A stretch of DNA of 64,000 bases from Lachnospiraceae bacterium (GTDB lineage: Bacteria; Bacillota; Clostridia; Lachnospirales; Lachnospiraceae), in NCBI GenBank assembly GCA_029071325.1, contig JAIEAP010000030.1, positions 62,001-126,000 of the forward strand. The letters run 5' to 3'. A program made the position numbers and the translations under genes. The notes beneath the pieces are model-generated. The model saw only the letters and a program-made list of their open reading frames with translations, searched no databases and was not told the DNA's origin. Shown here piece after piece: positions 1 to 8,351 of the stretch (its first letter is position 1; every line of letters begins with the position of its first letter).

Positions 1-53
1 TCGGCAGGTTCTACGGTTACGCCTTGCGGCACCTGCTGTCTTCGGCAATATGC
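1..53 (-). ncRNA. Ribosomal protein L10 leader (partial, upstream of rplJ)
   Basis: Read on the minus strand, this segment has the conserved core of the L10 leader: GCCGAAGACAGCAGGUG, then a short stem (GCCGCAAGGC), and then CCUGCCGA, which pairs back with CAGGUG. In known members of this family the L10-L12 complex binds this RNA and represses rplJL. The window edge cuts it before rplJ. It sits directly after a consensus promoter and just downstream of rplA, the usual place for the rplJ transcript start. Recognition rests on the conserved sequence; the 3' part is not visible. Confidence 0.85.
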
Positions 54-59
54 TTTGCT

Positions 60-88
60 ATTATAGCAAGAAATATTTTAGATGTCAA
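60..88 (-). promoter_or_regulatory. Consensus vegetative promoter for rplJ
   Basis: On the minus strand there is TTGACA (83-88), exactly 17 bases, then TATAAT (60-65): both hexamers are perfect housekeeping-sigma consensus. The predicted start point is around position 53, so the transcript begins with the L10 leader. It lies in the short gap after the rplA stop codon. Confidence 0.9.
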
Positions 89-96
89 CACAAAGC

Positions 97-789
97 TTAA
101 ACAAGCTTCAACGGGTTGATCTTCACACCCGGTCCCATGGTAGGGGCAACGGTTACGCTCTTGAGATACTGACCCTTTACGGTTGCTGGTTTAGCCTTGT
201 GCACGGCATCGATCAGAGTCTGGAAGTTGTCCGCTAATTGTTCTTCACTAAAGGATGCTTTTCCAATTGGCACATGGATAATATTTGCTTTGTCTAATCT
301 ATACTCAATCTTACCGGCTTTGATATCTGCAACTGCCTTGGTAACGTCCATGGTAACAGTTCCAGCCTTCGGGTTCGGCATCAGACCCTTAGGTCCAAGC
401 ACACGACCAAGACGTCCCACAACACCCATCATATCCGGGGTTGCCACTACTACGTCAAAGTCAAGCCATCCATCGTTCTGGATCTTCGGAATCAGTTCCT
501 CTCCGCCTACAAAGTCAGCTCCCGCTGCCTCTGCCTCATCCAGCTTGGTTCCCTTGGCAAATACCAACACCTTTACTGCCTTACCAGTTCCGTGCGGCAG
601 AACTACTGCGCCGCGAATCTGCTGGTCTGCATGACGTCCGTCACATCCCGTTCTGATGTGAACCTCAATCGTCTCGTCGAATTTTGCAACAGCCGCTTTC
701 TTAGCAAGGCTGATTGCTTCTGCCGGCTCGTATAATGCTGCTCTGTCAATTGCCTTTGCAGCTTCGGTATATTTCTTTCCTCTTTTCAT
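97..789 (-). CDS. rplA: 50S ribosomal protein L1
   Basis: Ribosomal protein L1 of the large subunit, which binds 23S rRNA at the L1 stalk and in many bacteria also represses its own operon. The 230 codons match the usual length, and the conserved block with [20 protein letters not shown] lies in the middle of the protein. The reading frame is open 17 codons further upstream, but the ATG at 789 is chosen because AGGAGGT (797-803) lies just before it and the protein then begins [12 protein letters not shown], as in the family. It is the last gene of the rpmG-secE-nusG-rplK-rplA run before the rplJ promoter. Confidence 0.95.
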   Translation of the reverse strand: MKRGKKYTEAAKAIDRAALYEPAEAISLAKKAAVAKFDETIEVHIRTGCDGRHADQQIRGAVVLPHGTGKAVKVLVFAKGTKLDEAEAAGADFVGGEELIPKIQNDGWLDFDVVVATPDMMGVVGRLGRVLGPKGLMPNPKAGTVTMDVTKAVADIKAGKIEYRLDKANIIHVPIGKASFSEEQLADNFQTLIDAVHKAKPATVKGQYLKSVTVAPTMGPGVKINPLKLV

Positions 790-803
790 TCTATTTACCT
801 CCT

Positions 804-832
804 GTGGTGATATCGGGAGAAGTCCCTCCCAC
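804..832 (-). promoter_or_regulatory. Probable L1-binding operator before rplA
   Basis: The minus strand reads GTGGGAGGGAC...CTCCCGATATCACCAC immediately before the rplA ribosome-binding site. A GGGAG/CTCCC hairpin is enclosed by GTG/CAC pairs with an asymmetric loop containing GAUAUCAC. Firmicutes often carry a 23S-like L1 target between rplK and rplA that allows translational autorepression. The structure is seen; the L1-binding role is inferred from position and form. Confidence 0.5.
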
Positions 833-863
833 TCGTTCACGATTTGCTTCTTTTAACAAGGAA

Positions 864-922
864 GTTCTGTTCGCTAAGCTCGACCTGCGCCTTTCGACTT
901 GGTCTCGCCAATCTCACAGAAC
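864..922 (-). ncRNA. Structured RNA repeat, unit A (rplK-rplA spacer)
   Basis: On the minus strand GTTCTGT (916-922) pairs with ACAGAAC (864-870). Inside are TGGCGA (905-910), a stem GACC/GGTC (901-904 with 882-885) and GAGCTTAG (874-881). The same TGGCGA / four-base stem / GAGCTTAG layout recurs in the adjacent unit with different stem bases, which supports a real RNA fold. I do not recognise a named family; function unknown. Confidence 0.5.
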
Positions 923-929
923 GGACTTC

Positions 930-974
930 GCACTAAGCTCAAACTTCGTGCATGCACTCGTTTTCGCCAAGTGC
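930..974 (-). ncRNA. Structured RNA repeat, unit B (rplK-rplA spacer)
   Basis: On the minus strand GCACT (970-974) pairs with AGTGC (930-934), enclosing TGGCGA (964-969), a stem AAAC/GTTT (960-963 with 941-944) and GAGCTTAG (933-940). It starts one base after the rplK stop codon. The inner stem differs from unit A at three of four pairs, all compensated. The loop contains the palindrome GTGCATGCAC. Function unknown. Confidence 0.5.
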
Positions 975-975
975 T

Positions 976-1401
976 CTAGTCCTCTACTTCAATTCCCATG
1001 CTTCTTGCAGTACCTGCGATCATGCTCATAGCAGCTTCCAGAGAGCTTGCATTCAGATCCGGCATTTTGAGTTCTGCGATTTCCTGAATCTTTGCCTTGG
1101 AGATCTTCGCAACCTTGGTCTTATTCGGGGTCGCGGATGCACTCTTTAAGTTGCATGCCTTCTTCAGCAATACCGCTGCAGGCGGTGTCTTGGTAATAAA
1201 GCTGAAGCTCTTGTCTGCATAAACAGTGATTACTACCGGAACGACAGTGTCGCCCATATCTGCTGTCTTCGCATTGAACTGCTTGGTAAACTCCTGAATA
1301 TTAACGCCATGCTGTCCAAGAGCAGGACCAACAGGCGGTGCCGGTGTCGCTTTGCCGGCAGGTATCTGTAACTTGATGTAACCTTCTACTTTCTTTGCCA
1401 T
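976..1401 (-). CDS. rplK: 50S ribosomal protein L11
   Basis: Ribosomal protein L11, which forms the GTPase-associated centre with 23S rRNA. The 141-residue length is standard and the N-terminal proline-rich signature [13 protein letters not shown] (about residues 20-32) is intact. AGGAGGC precedes the ATG at 1401. It follows nusG by 16 bases and precedes rplA across a 186-base spacer that holds the structured RNA units and the likely L1 operator. Confidence 0.96.
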   Translation of the reverse strand: MAKKVEGYIKLQIPAGKATPAPPVGPALGQHGVNIQEFTKQFNAKTADMGDTVVPVVITVYADKSFSFITKTPPAAVLLKKACNLKSASATPNKTKVAKISKAKIQEIAELKMPDLNASSLEAAMSMIAGTARSMGIEVED

Positions 1402-1417
1402 TTGGTGTTGCCTCCTT

Positions 1418-1936
1418 TTAATTCATCTTTTTCACATCTGCAAAACTGATTTCAACCGGTGTTTCACGGCCGAATAAGTCCACATTGATGGTACAGATCT
1501 GCTTTCCATGATCCATGCGCTGCACTGCGCCGATGGTGTCCTTCCACACACCACCGATCACAACCACGGTATCGCCTTCCGCAAAATCCACCACAATGTT
1601 GTCTGATTTGATTCCCAGCGGTCTCATTTCAGCGTCGGTGAGGGGTACCGGTTTCGATCCCGGTCCTACAAATCCGGTGACGCCTCTGGTGTTTCTTACC
1701 ACATACCAGGTGTCGTCATTCATGACCATATTGATCAGCACATAGCCTGGAAACATCTTCTTCTGAACCTGTTTTCTGGCTCCGTTCTTCAGTTCCATCA
1801 CATCCTGCATCGGAACTCTGACCTCCAGGATCTGCTCCTCCAGGTGACGGTTCTCTATGGTCTTGTCAATGTTCGCCTTGACCTTGTTCTCATAACCTGA
1901 ATAGGTATGAACTACATACCAGTGTGCCTCTGCCAT
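1418..1936 (-). CDS. nusG: Transcription termination/antitermination factor NusG
   Basis: NusG binds elongating RNA polymerase and modulates pausing, termination and transcription-translation coupling. The N-terminal NGN domain is clear ([14 protein letters not shown] near the start, FPGYVLI near residue 65), followed by a KOW domain (near [12 protein letters not shown] to the end). The ATG at 1936 gives the usual start [13 protein letters not shown] two codons upstream (1942) has slightly better spacing to GGAGG (1948-1952), so the start is uncertain by two residues. It lies between secE and rplK in the standard order. Confidence 0.95.
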   Translation of the reverse strand: MAEAHWYVVHTYSGYENKVKANIDKTIENRHLEEQILEVRVPMQDVMELKNGARKQVQKKMFPGYVLINMVMNDDTWYVVRNTRGVTGFVGPGSKPVPLTDAEMRPLGIKSDNIVVDFAEGDTVVVIGGVWKDTIGAVQRMDHGKQICTINVDLFGRETPVEISFADVKKMN

Positions 1937-1953
1937 AATCACCTATGCCTCCA

Positions 1954-2151
1954 TTATAAATTTACCAGGAAATTCACACCGTACTGAATAATGGTATCCA
2001 GCAGGGTAATAACCAGACCAAGTACAACTGACACAACGACAACTGCCGCTGTCTGACGGGCAAGTGATTGTTTCGTGGGCCATACAATTTTCCTGAATTC
2101 ACTTTTCAAGCCGGCGAACCAGCTCTCCTTCTTGCTTTCTGTCTCTCCCAT
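1954..2151 (-). CDS. secE: Preprotein translocase subunit SecE
   Basis: SecE is the small stabilising subunit of the SecYEG channel. This 65-residue protein has the short Gram-positive form: an amphipathic stretch ending in FRKIVWPT, the SecE signature, then one hydrophobic transmembrane segment (about residues 34-62). It is placed between rpmG and nusG, as in most Firmicutes. Confidence 0.95.
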   Translation of the reverse strand: MGETESKKESWFAGLKSEFRKIVWPTKQSLARQTAAVVVVSVVLGLVITLLDTIIQYGVNFLVNL

Positions 2152-2182
2152 TTCGTCACTTCCTTTCGCTCATCGCTATACC

Positions 2183-2332
2183 TTACTTCGTCTCCTTATG
2201 CAAGGTATGTGTCTTACAGAATCTGCAATACTTCTTCGTTTCCATTCTGTCCGGATGAGTTTTCTTATCCTTCGTCATGTTGTAATTACGCCGCTTGCAC
2301 TCTGTGCATGCTAATGTAATCTTTGTGCGCAC
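2183..2332 (-). CDS. rpmG: 50S ribosomal protein L33, zinc-binding form
   Basis: L33 of the large ribosomal subunit. Two CxxC pairs (CTEC and CRFC) mark the zinc-binding form. The frame is open further upstream, but GTG at 2332 is chosen as start: GGAGG lies eight bases before it and the product is then the normal 49 residues beginning with (M)[11 protein letters not shown]. First gene of the run, downstream of the promoter at 2413-2441. Confidence 0.93.
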   Translation of the reverse strand: MRTKITLACTECKRRNYNMTKDKKTHPDRMETKKYCRFCKTHTLHKETK

Positions 2333-2412
2333 AACTTCCACCTCCATTATCTTCTTAGTGTTTTCATGTCTGTTTTTAGACATAAAAAAAAGACTTACTT
2401 CCAAGCTAATCT

Positions 2413-2441
2413 AATATAGCATAATCCACGCAGAGCGTCAA
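2413..2441 (-). promoter_or_regulatory. Vegetative promoter for the rpmG-secE-nusG-rplK-rplA operon
   Basis: Minus strand TTGACG (2436-2441), 17-base spacer, TATATT (2413-2418). One mismatch to consensus in each hexamer. The 5' leader then includes an ATGTCT/AGACAT inverted repeat (about 2366-2383) with an A-rich flank. Confidence 0.75.
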
Positions 2442-2508
2442 CTATTTTTTATTTTCCAAAGGCATTCCGCGACTGTGCACCATATATATAAGTAAGAAGA
2501 CAATTTTT

Positions 2509-2551
2509 TCTACATTTTGTAGATGACAAAATCGCCGAATTATGCTATAGT
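2509..2551 (+). promoter_or_regulatory. Promoter with adjacent palindrome, upstream of the orphan FliD-like gene
   Basis: ATGACA (2523-2528), 17 bases, then TATAGT (2546-2551) preceded by TGC, giving an extended -10 element. A perfect palindrome TCTACA-TTT-TGTAGA (2509-2523) touches the -35 box and could be an operator. No motility-sigma consensus (TAAA-N16-CCGATAT) was seen here, unlike the main flagellar genes. Confidence 0.6.
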
Positions 2552-2624
2552 GTAAATGTATAAATGGATTTAGTATACCCCGGCGTCAGAAAGACGAAAT
2601 TTCATGGAAGAAAGGAGGGGTTTT

Positions 2625-3926
2625 ATGGCATCTGCTATCATGGATAATATGTATAGCTATTATTTGTCTACCTACGGTAAATCTACCGTATCAAGGTATG
2701 ACTCCCATAAGAAGAGTGAGCTTCGCTCTGTTTATAACAGCATTTTAAAATCTAACAAAGAATCCCCTCTGTACAAGATCAAGGAGTCTGGTGACGTGCA
2801 TCGTTTCGCGATTGACATCAAGGAGAATGCCCGTCATCTGAAGAACGTGATTGCTTCCTTGTCCGTCGGCGACAATTTGATGGATTCTTTCCAGAAGAAG
2901 TCTGCGGTATCGGATCAACCAGATATTGCCGACGCCGTGTATATCGGTGAAGGAGAGGATGACGGATACGCCGACAGTTTCCAGCTGCAGGTACTGCAGC
3001 TTGCCTCGGCACAACAGAATCAGGGGCGCTTTCTAAAAGAATCTTCTCTGGATTTTGAACCAGGCAGTTTTTCCTTTGATCTGAATACCAATTCCAGTTC
3101 TTACGAGTTTCAGTTTAATGTAAATCCGGAAGACACAAACCGCGTAGTTATGGAGAAACTGACAAGGCTTTTTAATTCGGCTCATGTGGGAATCCGTGCA
3201 GAGATCATGGAAAACGATTCAGGCGAGTGTGCTCTGTTTCTAACATCCAACCATACCGGTCTCAGCGGGAATAAAACCTATCTGTTTCAGGTTATGCCCA
3301 ATGCCACTCCCGAATCTCTCACCGCAATGGACAAACTGGGCATACACAGAATAACCTCACCGGCCTCCAATGCAATATTCCTCTTAAACGGAAAGGAACG
3401 CAGCGCTTACTCCAACACCTTTACGGTCAACAACGTTTTTGAAGTTCGTTTGAATGGTGTCAGTACGAGTGACACACCTGCCACCCTGGGCTTTAAGACT
3501 AACGCAGACGCTGTCGCAGACAACATACAGGAACTGGTGGATTCTTATAACTCCATGATAGGTATCGCCAACCAGTATAAGAATACACAACCCGAAAGCC
3601 GCAGATTACTGCAGGATATCGGACGTGTAGCAAAACAGTTCCGTCAGGAATTTGAGCCTATCGGACTTGATATCCAGGAGGACTCTACTATTTCCGTCAA
3701 CCGGGAACAATTGAGAGAGGCTGCGGACTCCGAGCATGCCGAGGAGAATTTCAAAGTACTGGATAAGTTCAAGCATGCGTTGAGCGCCAAGGCTAATGAG
3801 GCATCCATCGACCCTATGAAATATGTGAACAAGGTTCTGGTGGCATACAAGAATCCCGGCAAGAATTTTACCTCTCCGTATATCAGTTCCATGTATTCCG
3901 GAATGATGCTGGATAAGCGCCTGTAA
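2625..3926 (+). CDS. Orphan FliD-like (filament cap related) protein
   Basis: A 433-residue protein that I read as a divergent paralogue of the flagellar cap FliD. Supporting stretches are the FliD-like N-terminal core SFQLQVLQLASAQ (about residues 110-125), the SxTxAxLGF-type block (TSDTPATLGF) and the C-terminal helix IQELVDSYNSMIGIANQY, which resembles the FliD C-terminal region. It lacks the usual FliD start (RISGLSSGLDTEAIV). ATG at 2625 follows AGGAGGGG; an earlier in-frame ATG at 2604 has no such site. It is separated from the main flagellar block by about 54 kb and has its own promoter and terminator. A filament-associated or surface role is possible; function not established. Confidence 0.7.
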   Translation: MASAIMDNMYSYYLSTYGKSTVSRYDSHKKSELRSVYNSILKSNKESPLYKIKESGDVHRFAIDIKENARHLKNVIASLSVGDNLMDSFQKKSAVSDQPDIADAVYIGEGEDDGYADSFQLQVLQLASAQQNQGRFLKESSLDFEPGSFSFDLNTNSSSYEFQFNVNPEDTNRVVMEKLTRLFNSAHVGIRAEIMENDSGECALFLTSNHTGLSGNKTYLFQVMPNATPESLTAMDKLGIHRITSPASNAIFLLNGKERSAYSNTFTVNNVFEVRLNGVSTSDTPATLGFKTNADAVADNIQELVDSYNSMIGIANQYKNTQPESRRLLQDIGRVAKQFRQEFEPIGLDIQEDSTISVNREQLREAADSEHAEENFKVLDKFKHALSAKANEASIDPMKYVNKVLVAYKNPGKNFTSPYISSMYSGMMLDKRL

Positions 3927-3966
3927 TCGTATTAAATAAAAATAGTTTTTCATATAAACAGTTTTA

Positions 3967-4012
3967 AAAATCCATAGGAAAGAAAAAATATTATTTCTTT
4001 CCTATGGATTTT
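3967..4012. terminator. Bidirectional intrinsic terminator
   Basis: A perfect 19-bp inverted repeat (3967-3985 and 3994-4012) with an 8-base loop, flanked by A and T runs so that it can act on both strands. It separates the convergent orphan FliD-like gene and the last gene of the glycan cluster. Confidence 0.85.
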
Positions 4013-4041
4013 ATTAATCGTACATATCAAATATACTTTCC

Positions 4042-5214
4042 TTACAAAGCCTCTGTGACATGATCCAGCATCGCCTCCAACCGGGCGCGGATACTATGTC
4101 CTGCCTTTACCTTCTGATACCCGCTTTCTGCAATCTCCCGACGCTCCTCCTCATGTGTCAGATAGTAACCGCACTTCTCCACCAGCTCCTGTTCCGATTC
4201 AAAGCAGACGAGATCCTTTCCAATCTCAAAATAAGAAGGCAGCTCCGCCTGATAATTTGTCATCAGAAATCCACCCGCACCCAGCACATCCCAGATCCGC
4301 AGCGGCAGACCGCTCTTAATATTCGGTATCGTAAAGTTCAGATTGATCTTACTGGCATGAAATACCTTAGGCATTTGAGACCAGTAATCCACGGAGCCGC
4401 GATACTCCACCCGCGGCAGATCCGCTGTGTTGCTGCCAGTGTATATTGCCACCTGATACTTTCTTGCCAGCGCTGCCAACGCCCGGCGGCGTTCCACGGC
4501 TGCCACCTTGAAGCCCAGCACTGTAGTAGAAAAGATCAGTCCAAGATCCGCAAAAGAACCCTCCGATTTGTCCAGCTTAAAATACTCCTCCACCTGCTGC
4601 AGCACATCTACCGTCAACATACTTTCGATGATATTGCCACCGCTGATATTCAGCTGCGCCTCAATCACCGCGTCAAAATATCCTCTCAGATAATTGGGAA
4701 GGGACGCCTCCAGCTTGTCGTAAGTATTGCGCTCGTACAGGCTTCCCACAAACGCAATGTCGTTTGCAAAAAGATACAGATCATCCGCATCCTGCAGCAG
4801 GGCATCCTGCCGCTCGGCATCCACTGCCAGAGGCAGATACCAGATATGCTTTGCCCCCATTTCTTTAAACTCTATATAATTTGTCCGGTCAAAGGTAAAT
4901 ACATAATTACAGTCATTGAAAAAGCTCCTGTGATACATACTGATCAGCGGGTTGTCACAGGTCCAGATCACATACTTTACGCCGCATCGTTCACAGGTAT
5001 CCGAAATGACCGCATAATAATTCACCGTAAATACAAAATCATAGGGGATCTCCGCTTCCGTAAGGATCCCCGTCAGACGCGCGGCAAAGACCTCATCCTC
5101 ATCATAGCTTACCATCGTATGCTCAATGAGTTCTACGGTATGTCCCATCGCCTGAAGGTTTGCCACAATATCCACATAGTTATAAGAATTCCACCGATAG
5201 ATCAATATTTTCAT
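4042..5214 (-). CDS. CgeB-like glycosyltransferase (DUF3880 plus GT-B C-terminal domain)
   Basis: Predicted cytoplasmic glycosyltransferase of 390 residues. The first ~130 residues have the DUF3880 pattern (MKILIYRW start, VNYYAVISDTCERCGVKYVIW); the C-terminal ~120 residues have the CgeB/GT1_2 block around SKINLNFTIPNIKSGLPLRIWD and GGFLMTNYQAELPSYFE. It has two relatives at 51879 and 53071. Last gene of the leftward glycan unit, four bases after the upstream GT2-TPR gene, and followed by a strong terminator. The sugar transferred cannot be told from sequence. Confidence 0.85.
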   Translation of the reverse strand: MKILIYRWNSYNYVDIVANLQAMGHTVELIEHTMVSYDEDEVFAARLTGILTEAEIPYDFVFTVNYYAVISDTCERCGVKYVIWTCDNPLISMYHRSFFNDCNYVFTFDRTNYIEFKEMGAKHIWYLPLAVDAERQDALLQDADDLYLFANDIAFVGSLYERNTYDKLEASLPNYLRGYFDAVIEAQLNISGGNIIESMLTVDVLQQVEEYFKLDKSEGSFADLGLIFSTTVLGFKVAAVERRRALAALARKYQVAIYTGSNTADLPRVEYRGSVDYWSQMPKVFHASKINLNFTIPNIKSGLPLRIWDVLGAGGFLMTNYQAELPSYFEIGKDLVCFESEQELVEKCGYYLTHEEERREIAESGYQKVKAGHSIRARLEAMLDHVTEAL

Positions 5215-5218
5215 ACAA

Positions 5219-6283
5219 TCAGCCTCCCAGCTGTCTTAACCGTTCCTTTGCCTTCTTATAGTCTCCGCATTTCGCATAATAGTCTGCTGCCGCTTTGACA
5301 TCCCCCAGGCACTCCCGGATCACACCTGCATTGTACCAGGCAAGATAAGAGTTGGCGCCTATCGTTCGACACTCCCGGCAGCATGCCGCGCGCTCAAACT
5401 CCTGCACCGCCTCTTCAAACATTTCATTATTCATGTAGATAAGCCCCATCAGCAGCTTAAAATCCGCAGTTCCCCCGAACGCATCATAGACGCCCGAAAG
5501 CCCTAACGCGGTCTCCGCCTGTCCGCATTTCAACAGTGCATATCCGTATGTCTCCACCATATCAATGACATATTCCAGCTTCGGCTCAAGATCATACCCC
5601 AGCGCCAGCTCAAAGTAACGCACTGCCTTGGGATAATTTCCTGCCATATAGTAGCTCTTGCCAAGCTGATACATACAGTAGGTATCCGCCGGGTTTTCCT
5701 CGAACTCCTGCAGCAGAAGGCGGATATTACGCTCCGCTTTGCGCCTCCGATCCTCCTGGCTTCCCTCGTACCCACTGTGCAGAATCGTCACCGGCGCCTG
5801 ATACGTCTCATAATCACCGCCAGCGGCAGCAGTTACCTGCTCATGAATACGCCCCTCATAATGGAACAATTCCCTGGAGAAAATACGGTTGATCCACTCC
5901 ATATTTACGGTCTGTTCCCCGTCTCTGGTAAGGAGATTATGCCTGCGGATACGTCCCACCTGTCCCCGGCTGCCCCTGGCAGCAATTAATTCCCGCAGCT
6001 TATCTACATCCAATTCAGACACATACTCATCACTGTCCAGCACCATGACCATATCATGGGACGCTCTGCCGATGGCATAATTCTTCGCCGCCGAAAAATC
6101 ATCACACCATGCAAAGTCATAGATGCACTGTGTATATTCTGCCGCCATCTGCTTCGTGTCGTCAGTGCTCCCGGTATCCACCACCACAATCTCAAAGGGA
6201 TAGACCTTAAGCGATTCCAGGCAACGCCGCAGATTCGCAGATTCATTCTTAGTTATGATACAAACCGATAATATGCCTTTCAC
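5219..6283 (-). CDS. Family 2 glycosyltransferase with C-terminal TPR repeats
   Basis: GT-A fold transferase: SVCIITKNESANLRRCLESL near the start, VVDTGSTDDT near residue 35 and the metal-binding LDSDEY near residue 82. Residues from about 200 onward contain tetratricopeptide-like helices (YQLGKSYYMAGNYPKAVRYFELAL). This architecture is shared by SunS-like and other protein glycosyltransferases, and TPRs often hold protein acceptors, so direct action on flagellin is a reasonable inference. It lies between rfbH and the CgeB-like gene. Confidence 0.87.
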   Translation of the reverse strand: MKGILSVCIITKNESANLRRCLESLKVYPFEIVVVDTGSTDDTKQMAAEYTQCIYDFAWCDDFSAAKNYAIGRASHDMVMVLDSDEYVSELDVDKLRELIAARGSRGQVGRIRRHNLLTRDGEQTVNMEWINRIFSRELFHYEGRIHEQVTAAAGGDYETYQAPVTILHSGYEGSQEDRRRKAERNIRLLLQEFEENPADTYCMYQLGKSYYMAGNYPKAVRYFELALGYDLEPKLEYVIDMVETYGYALLKCGQAETALGLSGVYDAFGGTADFKLLMGLIYMNNEMFEEAVQEFERAACCRECRTIGANSYLAWYNAGVIRECLGDVKAAADYYAKCGDYKKAKERLRQLGG

Positions 6284-6325
6284 TGTATCGTTACCCTCCT
6301 GCTCAAACGCCGGCCCCTGATCCGA

Positions 6326-7672
6326 TCAGGACAAACGCCGTCCCACAAACTGCAGGATCGTCTTTGCCATATACACTAACTTTTCCTCTGTCATTCCCGG
6401 ATATATCCCAATCCAGAATGTCCGATTCATGATCCGGTCTGTATCATAAAGACCGCCCACAATACGGTATACGGAATCATTGCCGCGAAATTCATCAAAG
6501 CAGGGGTGCTTCACCAGGTTCCCGGCAAAGAGATTCCTTGTCTGAATATTATGGCTCTCCAGCTCCTTTACAATCTCCTCCCTGGTAAACCGCGCCTCCT
6601 CGGATACGGTTATCACATACCCAAACCAGCTCGGCTTCGAATACTCCGCCGCTTCCGGCAGGATCAACTGCGGCTTTGTCTCCTGCAAAAGCCCGTGTAG
6701 AAGGCTCCAGTTCTTTCTTCTTGCCTCCGTGAACCGATCCAGCTTGTCCATCTGAGCGCAGCCTATAGCCGCCTGCATATCCGTTGCTTTCAGGTTATAG
6801 CCCAGATGGGAATAGACATATTTATGGTCATATCCCGACGGCAGATCGCCAAACTGCTGCTCATACCTGCGGCTGCATCTGCCGTCCTGTCCGGGTTCGC
6901 AATAACAGTCCCTGCCCCAATCCCGCATGGAATTGATGATCCGGTGCAGTTCCAGATCATCCGTGTATACGGCTCCTCCCTCTCCCATAGTCAGATGATG
7001 TGGCGGGTAAAAGCTGGACGTGCCAATATCACCTAACGTACCTGTTTTATATGTTTTATCCCGGTATGTATATTCCGATCCCAGCGCATCACAGTTATCC
7101 TCGATCAGCCACAGTCCATGCCTGTCGCAAAAATCCTTCACCGCCCGAAGATCAAATGGATTACCCAGAGTATGCGCCACCATAACTGCCTTGGTCTTAT
7201 CCGAATATGCTTCTTCCAGCTTGTCTGCGTCAATGTTATATTGAGGGATCTTCACATCCACGAACACCGGAACTGCCCCGTATTGGATGATGGGCGCTAC
7301 CGTTGTAGGAAATGCCGCCGCAACTGTAATCACCTCATCTCCCTTTTTTATCCTGCGCTCTCCGAGCTTATGGGAAGTCAGCGCCATGAAAGCGATCAGA
7401 TTGGCAGAGGATCCCGAGTTCACCACCGAACAATACTTCACCCCAAGATACCGGCACATCCTGCGCTCAAATTCTTTGGTATAGCGGCCCGCAGTCAGCC
7501 AGAATTCTAAGGAAGAATCCACCAGGTTTACCATCTCCGCTTCATCAAAACAACGCCCTGCATAGTTGATGCGGTCTCCAGGTTTAAATACCTGCTGCTG
7601 CCCATATGCTTCCTGATAATACTCCCTTGTCAGATTCAATATCTGCTCCTTAATTTCTTCCTGTCGGTTCAT
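6326..7672 (-). CDS. rfbH: CDP-4-keto-6-deoxyglucose 3-dehydrase (E1, RfbH/AscC type)
   Basis: A 448-residue DegT/DnrJ/EryC1-fold enzyme. In the active-site block SFYPPHHLTMGEGGAV the usual PLP-binding lysine is replaced by His225, the hallmark of the PMP-dependent C3 dehydratase E1. The [2Fe-2S] ligands are also present: C194 (EDNC) and C256-x-C258-x7-C266 (CYCEPGQDGRC). E1 with a reductase removes the C3 hydroxyl of CDP-4-keto-6-deoxyglucose to make 3,6-dideoxyhexoses. ATG at 7672 follows GGGAGG. The partner cytidylyltransferase RfbF is at 33056; no CDP-glucose dehydratase (RfbG) is in the window. Confidence 0.93.
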   Translation of the reverse strand: MNRQEEIKEQILNLTREYYQEAYGQQQVFKPGDRINYAGRCFDEAEMVNLVDSSLEFWLTAGRYTKEFERRMCRYLGVKYCSVVNSGSSANLIAFMALTSHKLGERRIKKGDEVITVAAAFPTTVAPIIQYGAVPVFVDVKIPQYNIDADKLEEAYSDKTKAVMVAHTLGNPFDLRAVKDFCDRHGLWLIEDNCDALGSEYTYRDKTYKTGTLGDIGTSSFYPPHHLTMGEGGAVYTDDLELHRIINSMRDWGRDCYCEPGQDGRCSRRYEQQFGDLPSGYDHKYVYSHLGYNLKATDMQAAIGCAQMDKLDRFTEARRKNWSLLHGLLQETKPQLILPEAAEYSKPSWFGYVITVSEEARFTREEIVKELESHNIQTRNLFAGNLVKHPCFDEFRGNDSVYRIVGGLYDTDRIMNRTFWIGIYPGMTEEKLVYMAKTILQFVGRRLS

Positions 7673-7694
7673 GTCTCCTCCCAATTCATTGTTG

Positions 7695-8351
7695 TCATTC
7701 CGCTCCTGTCAACTGCAGCAGCCCTCGCAGCTCATCAATAACGTATGTACAGCCCGCCTGTTCCAGTTCCTCTCTACGTCCAAAGCCATATGCAACGCCC
7801 ACACAGCGCACGCCGTTCTTCGCCGCGGCTTTGGCATCCTCCGGGCGGTCCCCCACCATAATCCCGTTTTCTGCGGTAATACCGTAATCCTTCATCAGGA
7901 TTACCATCCGCTCAGCTTTCGAAGGACTTTTTCCTTCTGTGGACACTCCTGTCACTCCGGAAAAATAAACATCAATTCCATGTTCCCGGCAGATCTCCTG
8001 CACGAAACACTGCGGCTTGGAGGTCACAATATATAACTGCAGTCCCCTGTCCCTTAAAGCAGACAGTGTCTCCCTCGCCCCGGGATACAGACAAAGTTCC
8101 CGCACCCCCTCTTTCGCATACCGCTCCCTGAAATAAATGACAGCCCTTTTGATATATGCTTCATCCTTTGTGTGCAGCAGGATCGCAAACATTTCCTCTA
8201 AGGGCGGTCCTATGATATCCCGGATCACCTCATCCTGTTCACGCTTTACATGTAGCCTGTCAAAGGCATAGTGCATGGAGCGAATGATCCCTTCGCTGGT
8301 GTCTGCTAACGTCCCGTCAAAATCAAACATGATATGTTCTATATCCCGCAT
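7695..8351 (-). CDS. HAD-family phosphatase (phosphoglycolate phosphatase-like)
   Basis: A 218-residue haloacid dehalogenase-like hydrolase. Motif I FDFDGT with the nucleophile Asp (residues 9-14), motif II threonine/serine in YIVTSK, motif III lysine in EGKSPSKAE and motif IV GDRPEDAKAA are all present, with a helical cap between I and II. It probably dephosphorylates a sugar phosphate or nucleotide-sugar side product. It overlaps the upstream methyltransferase gene by 13 bases, implying coupled translation. Confidence 0.88.
   Translation of the reverse strand: MRDIEHIMFDFDGTLADTSEGIIRSMHYAFDRLHVKREQDEVIRDIIGPPLEEMFAILLHTKDEAYIKRAVIYFRERYAKEGVRELCLYPGARETLSALRDRGLQLYIVTSKPQCFVQEICREHGIDVYFSGVTGVSTEGKSPSKAERMVILMKDYGITAENGIMVGDRPEDAKAAAKNGVRCVGVAYGFGRREELEQAGCTYVIDELRGLLQLTGAE

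Noticed and set aside
2366-2383. ATGTCT...AGACAT hairpin in the rpmG leader as a terminator
   Set aside because: No T run follows on the strand being transcribed, and termination here would block the ribosomal operon.
2935-3625. ATATCGG sites in the orphan FliD-like gene as minus-strand SigD promoters
   Set aside because: No TTTA at the right distance and no minus-strand gene to serve.
4060-5298. A 412-codon plus-strand open frame opposite the CgeB-like gene
   Set aside because: It is the antisense of a clear glycosyltransferase gene, has no ribosome-binding site and a composition without protein-family signals.
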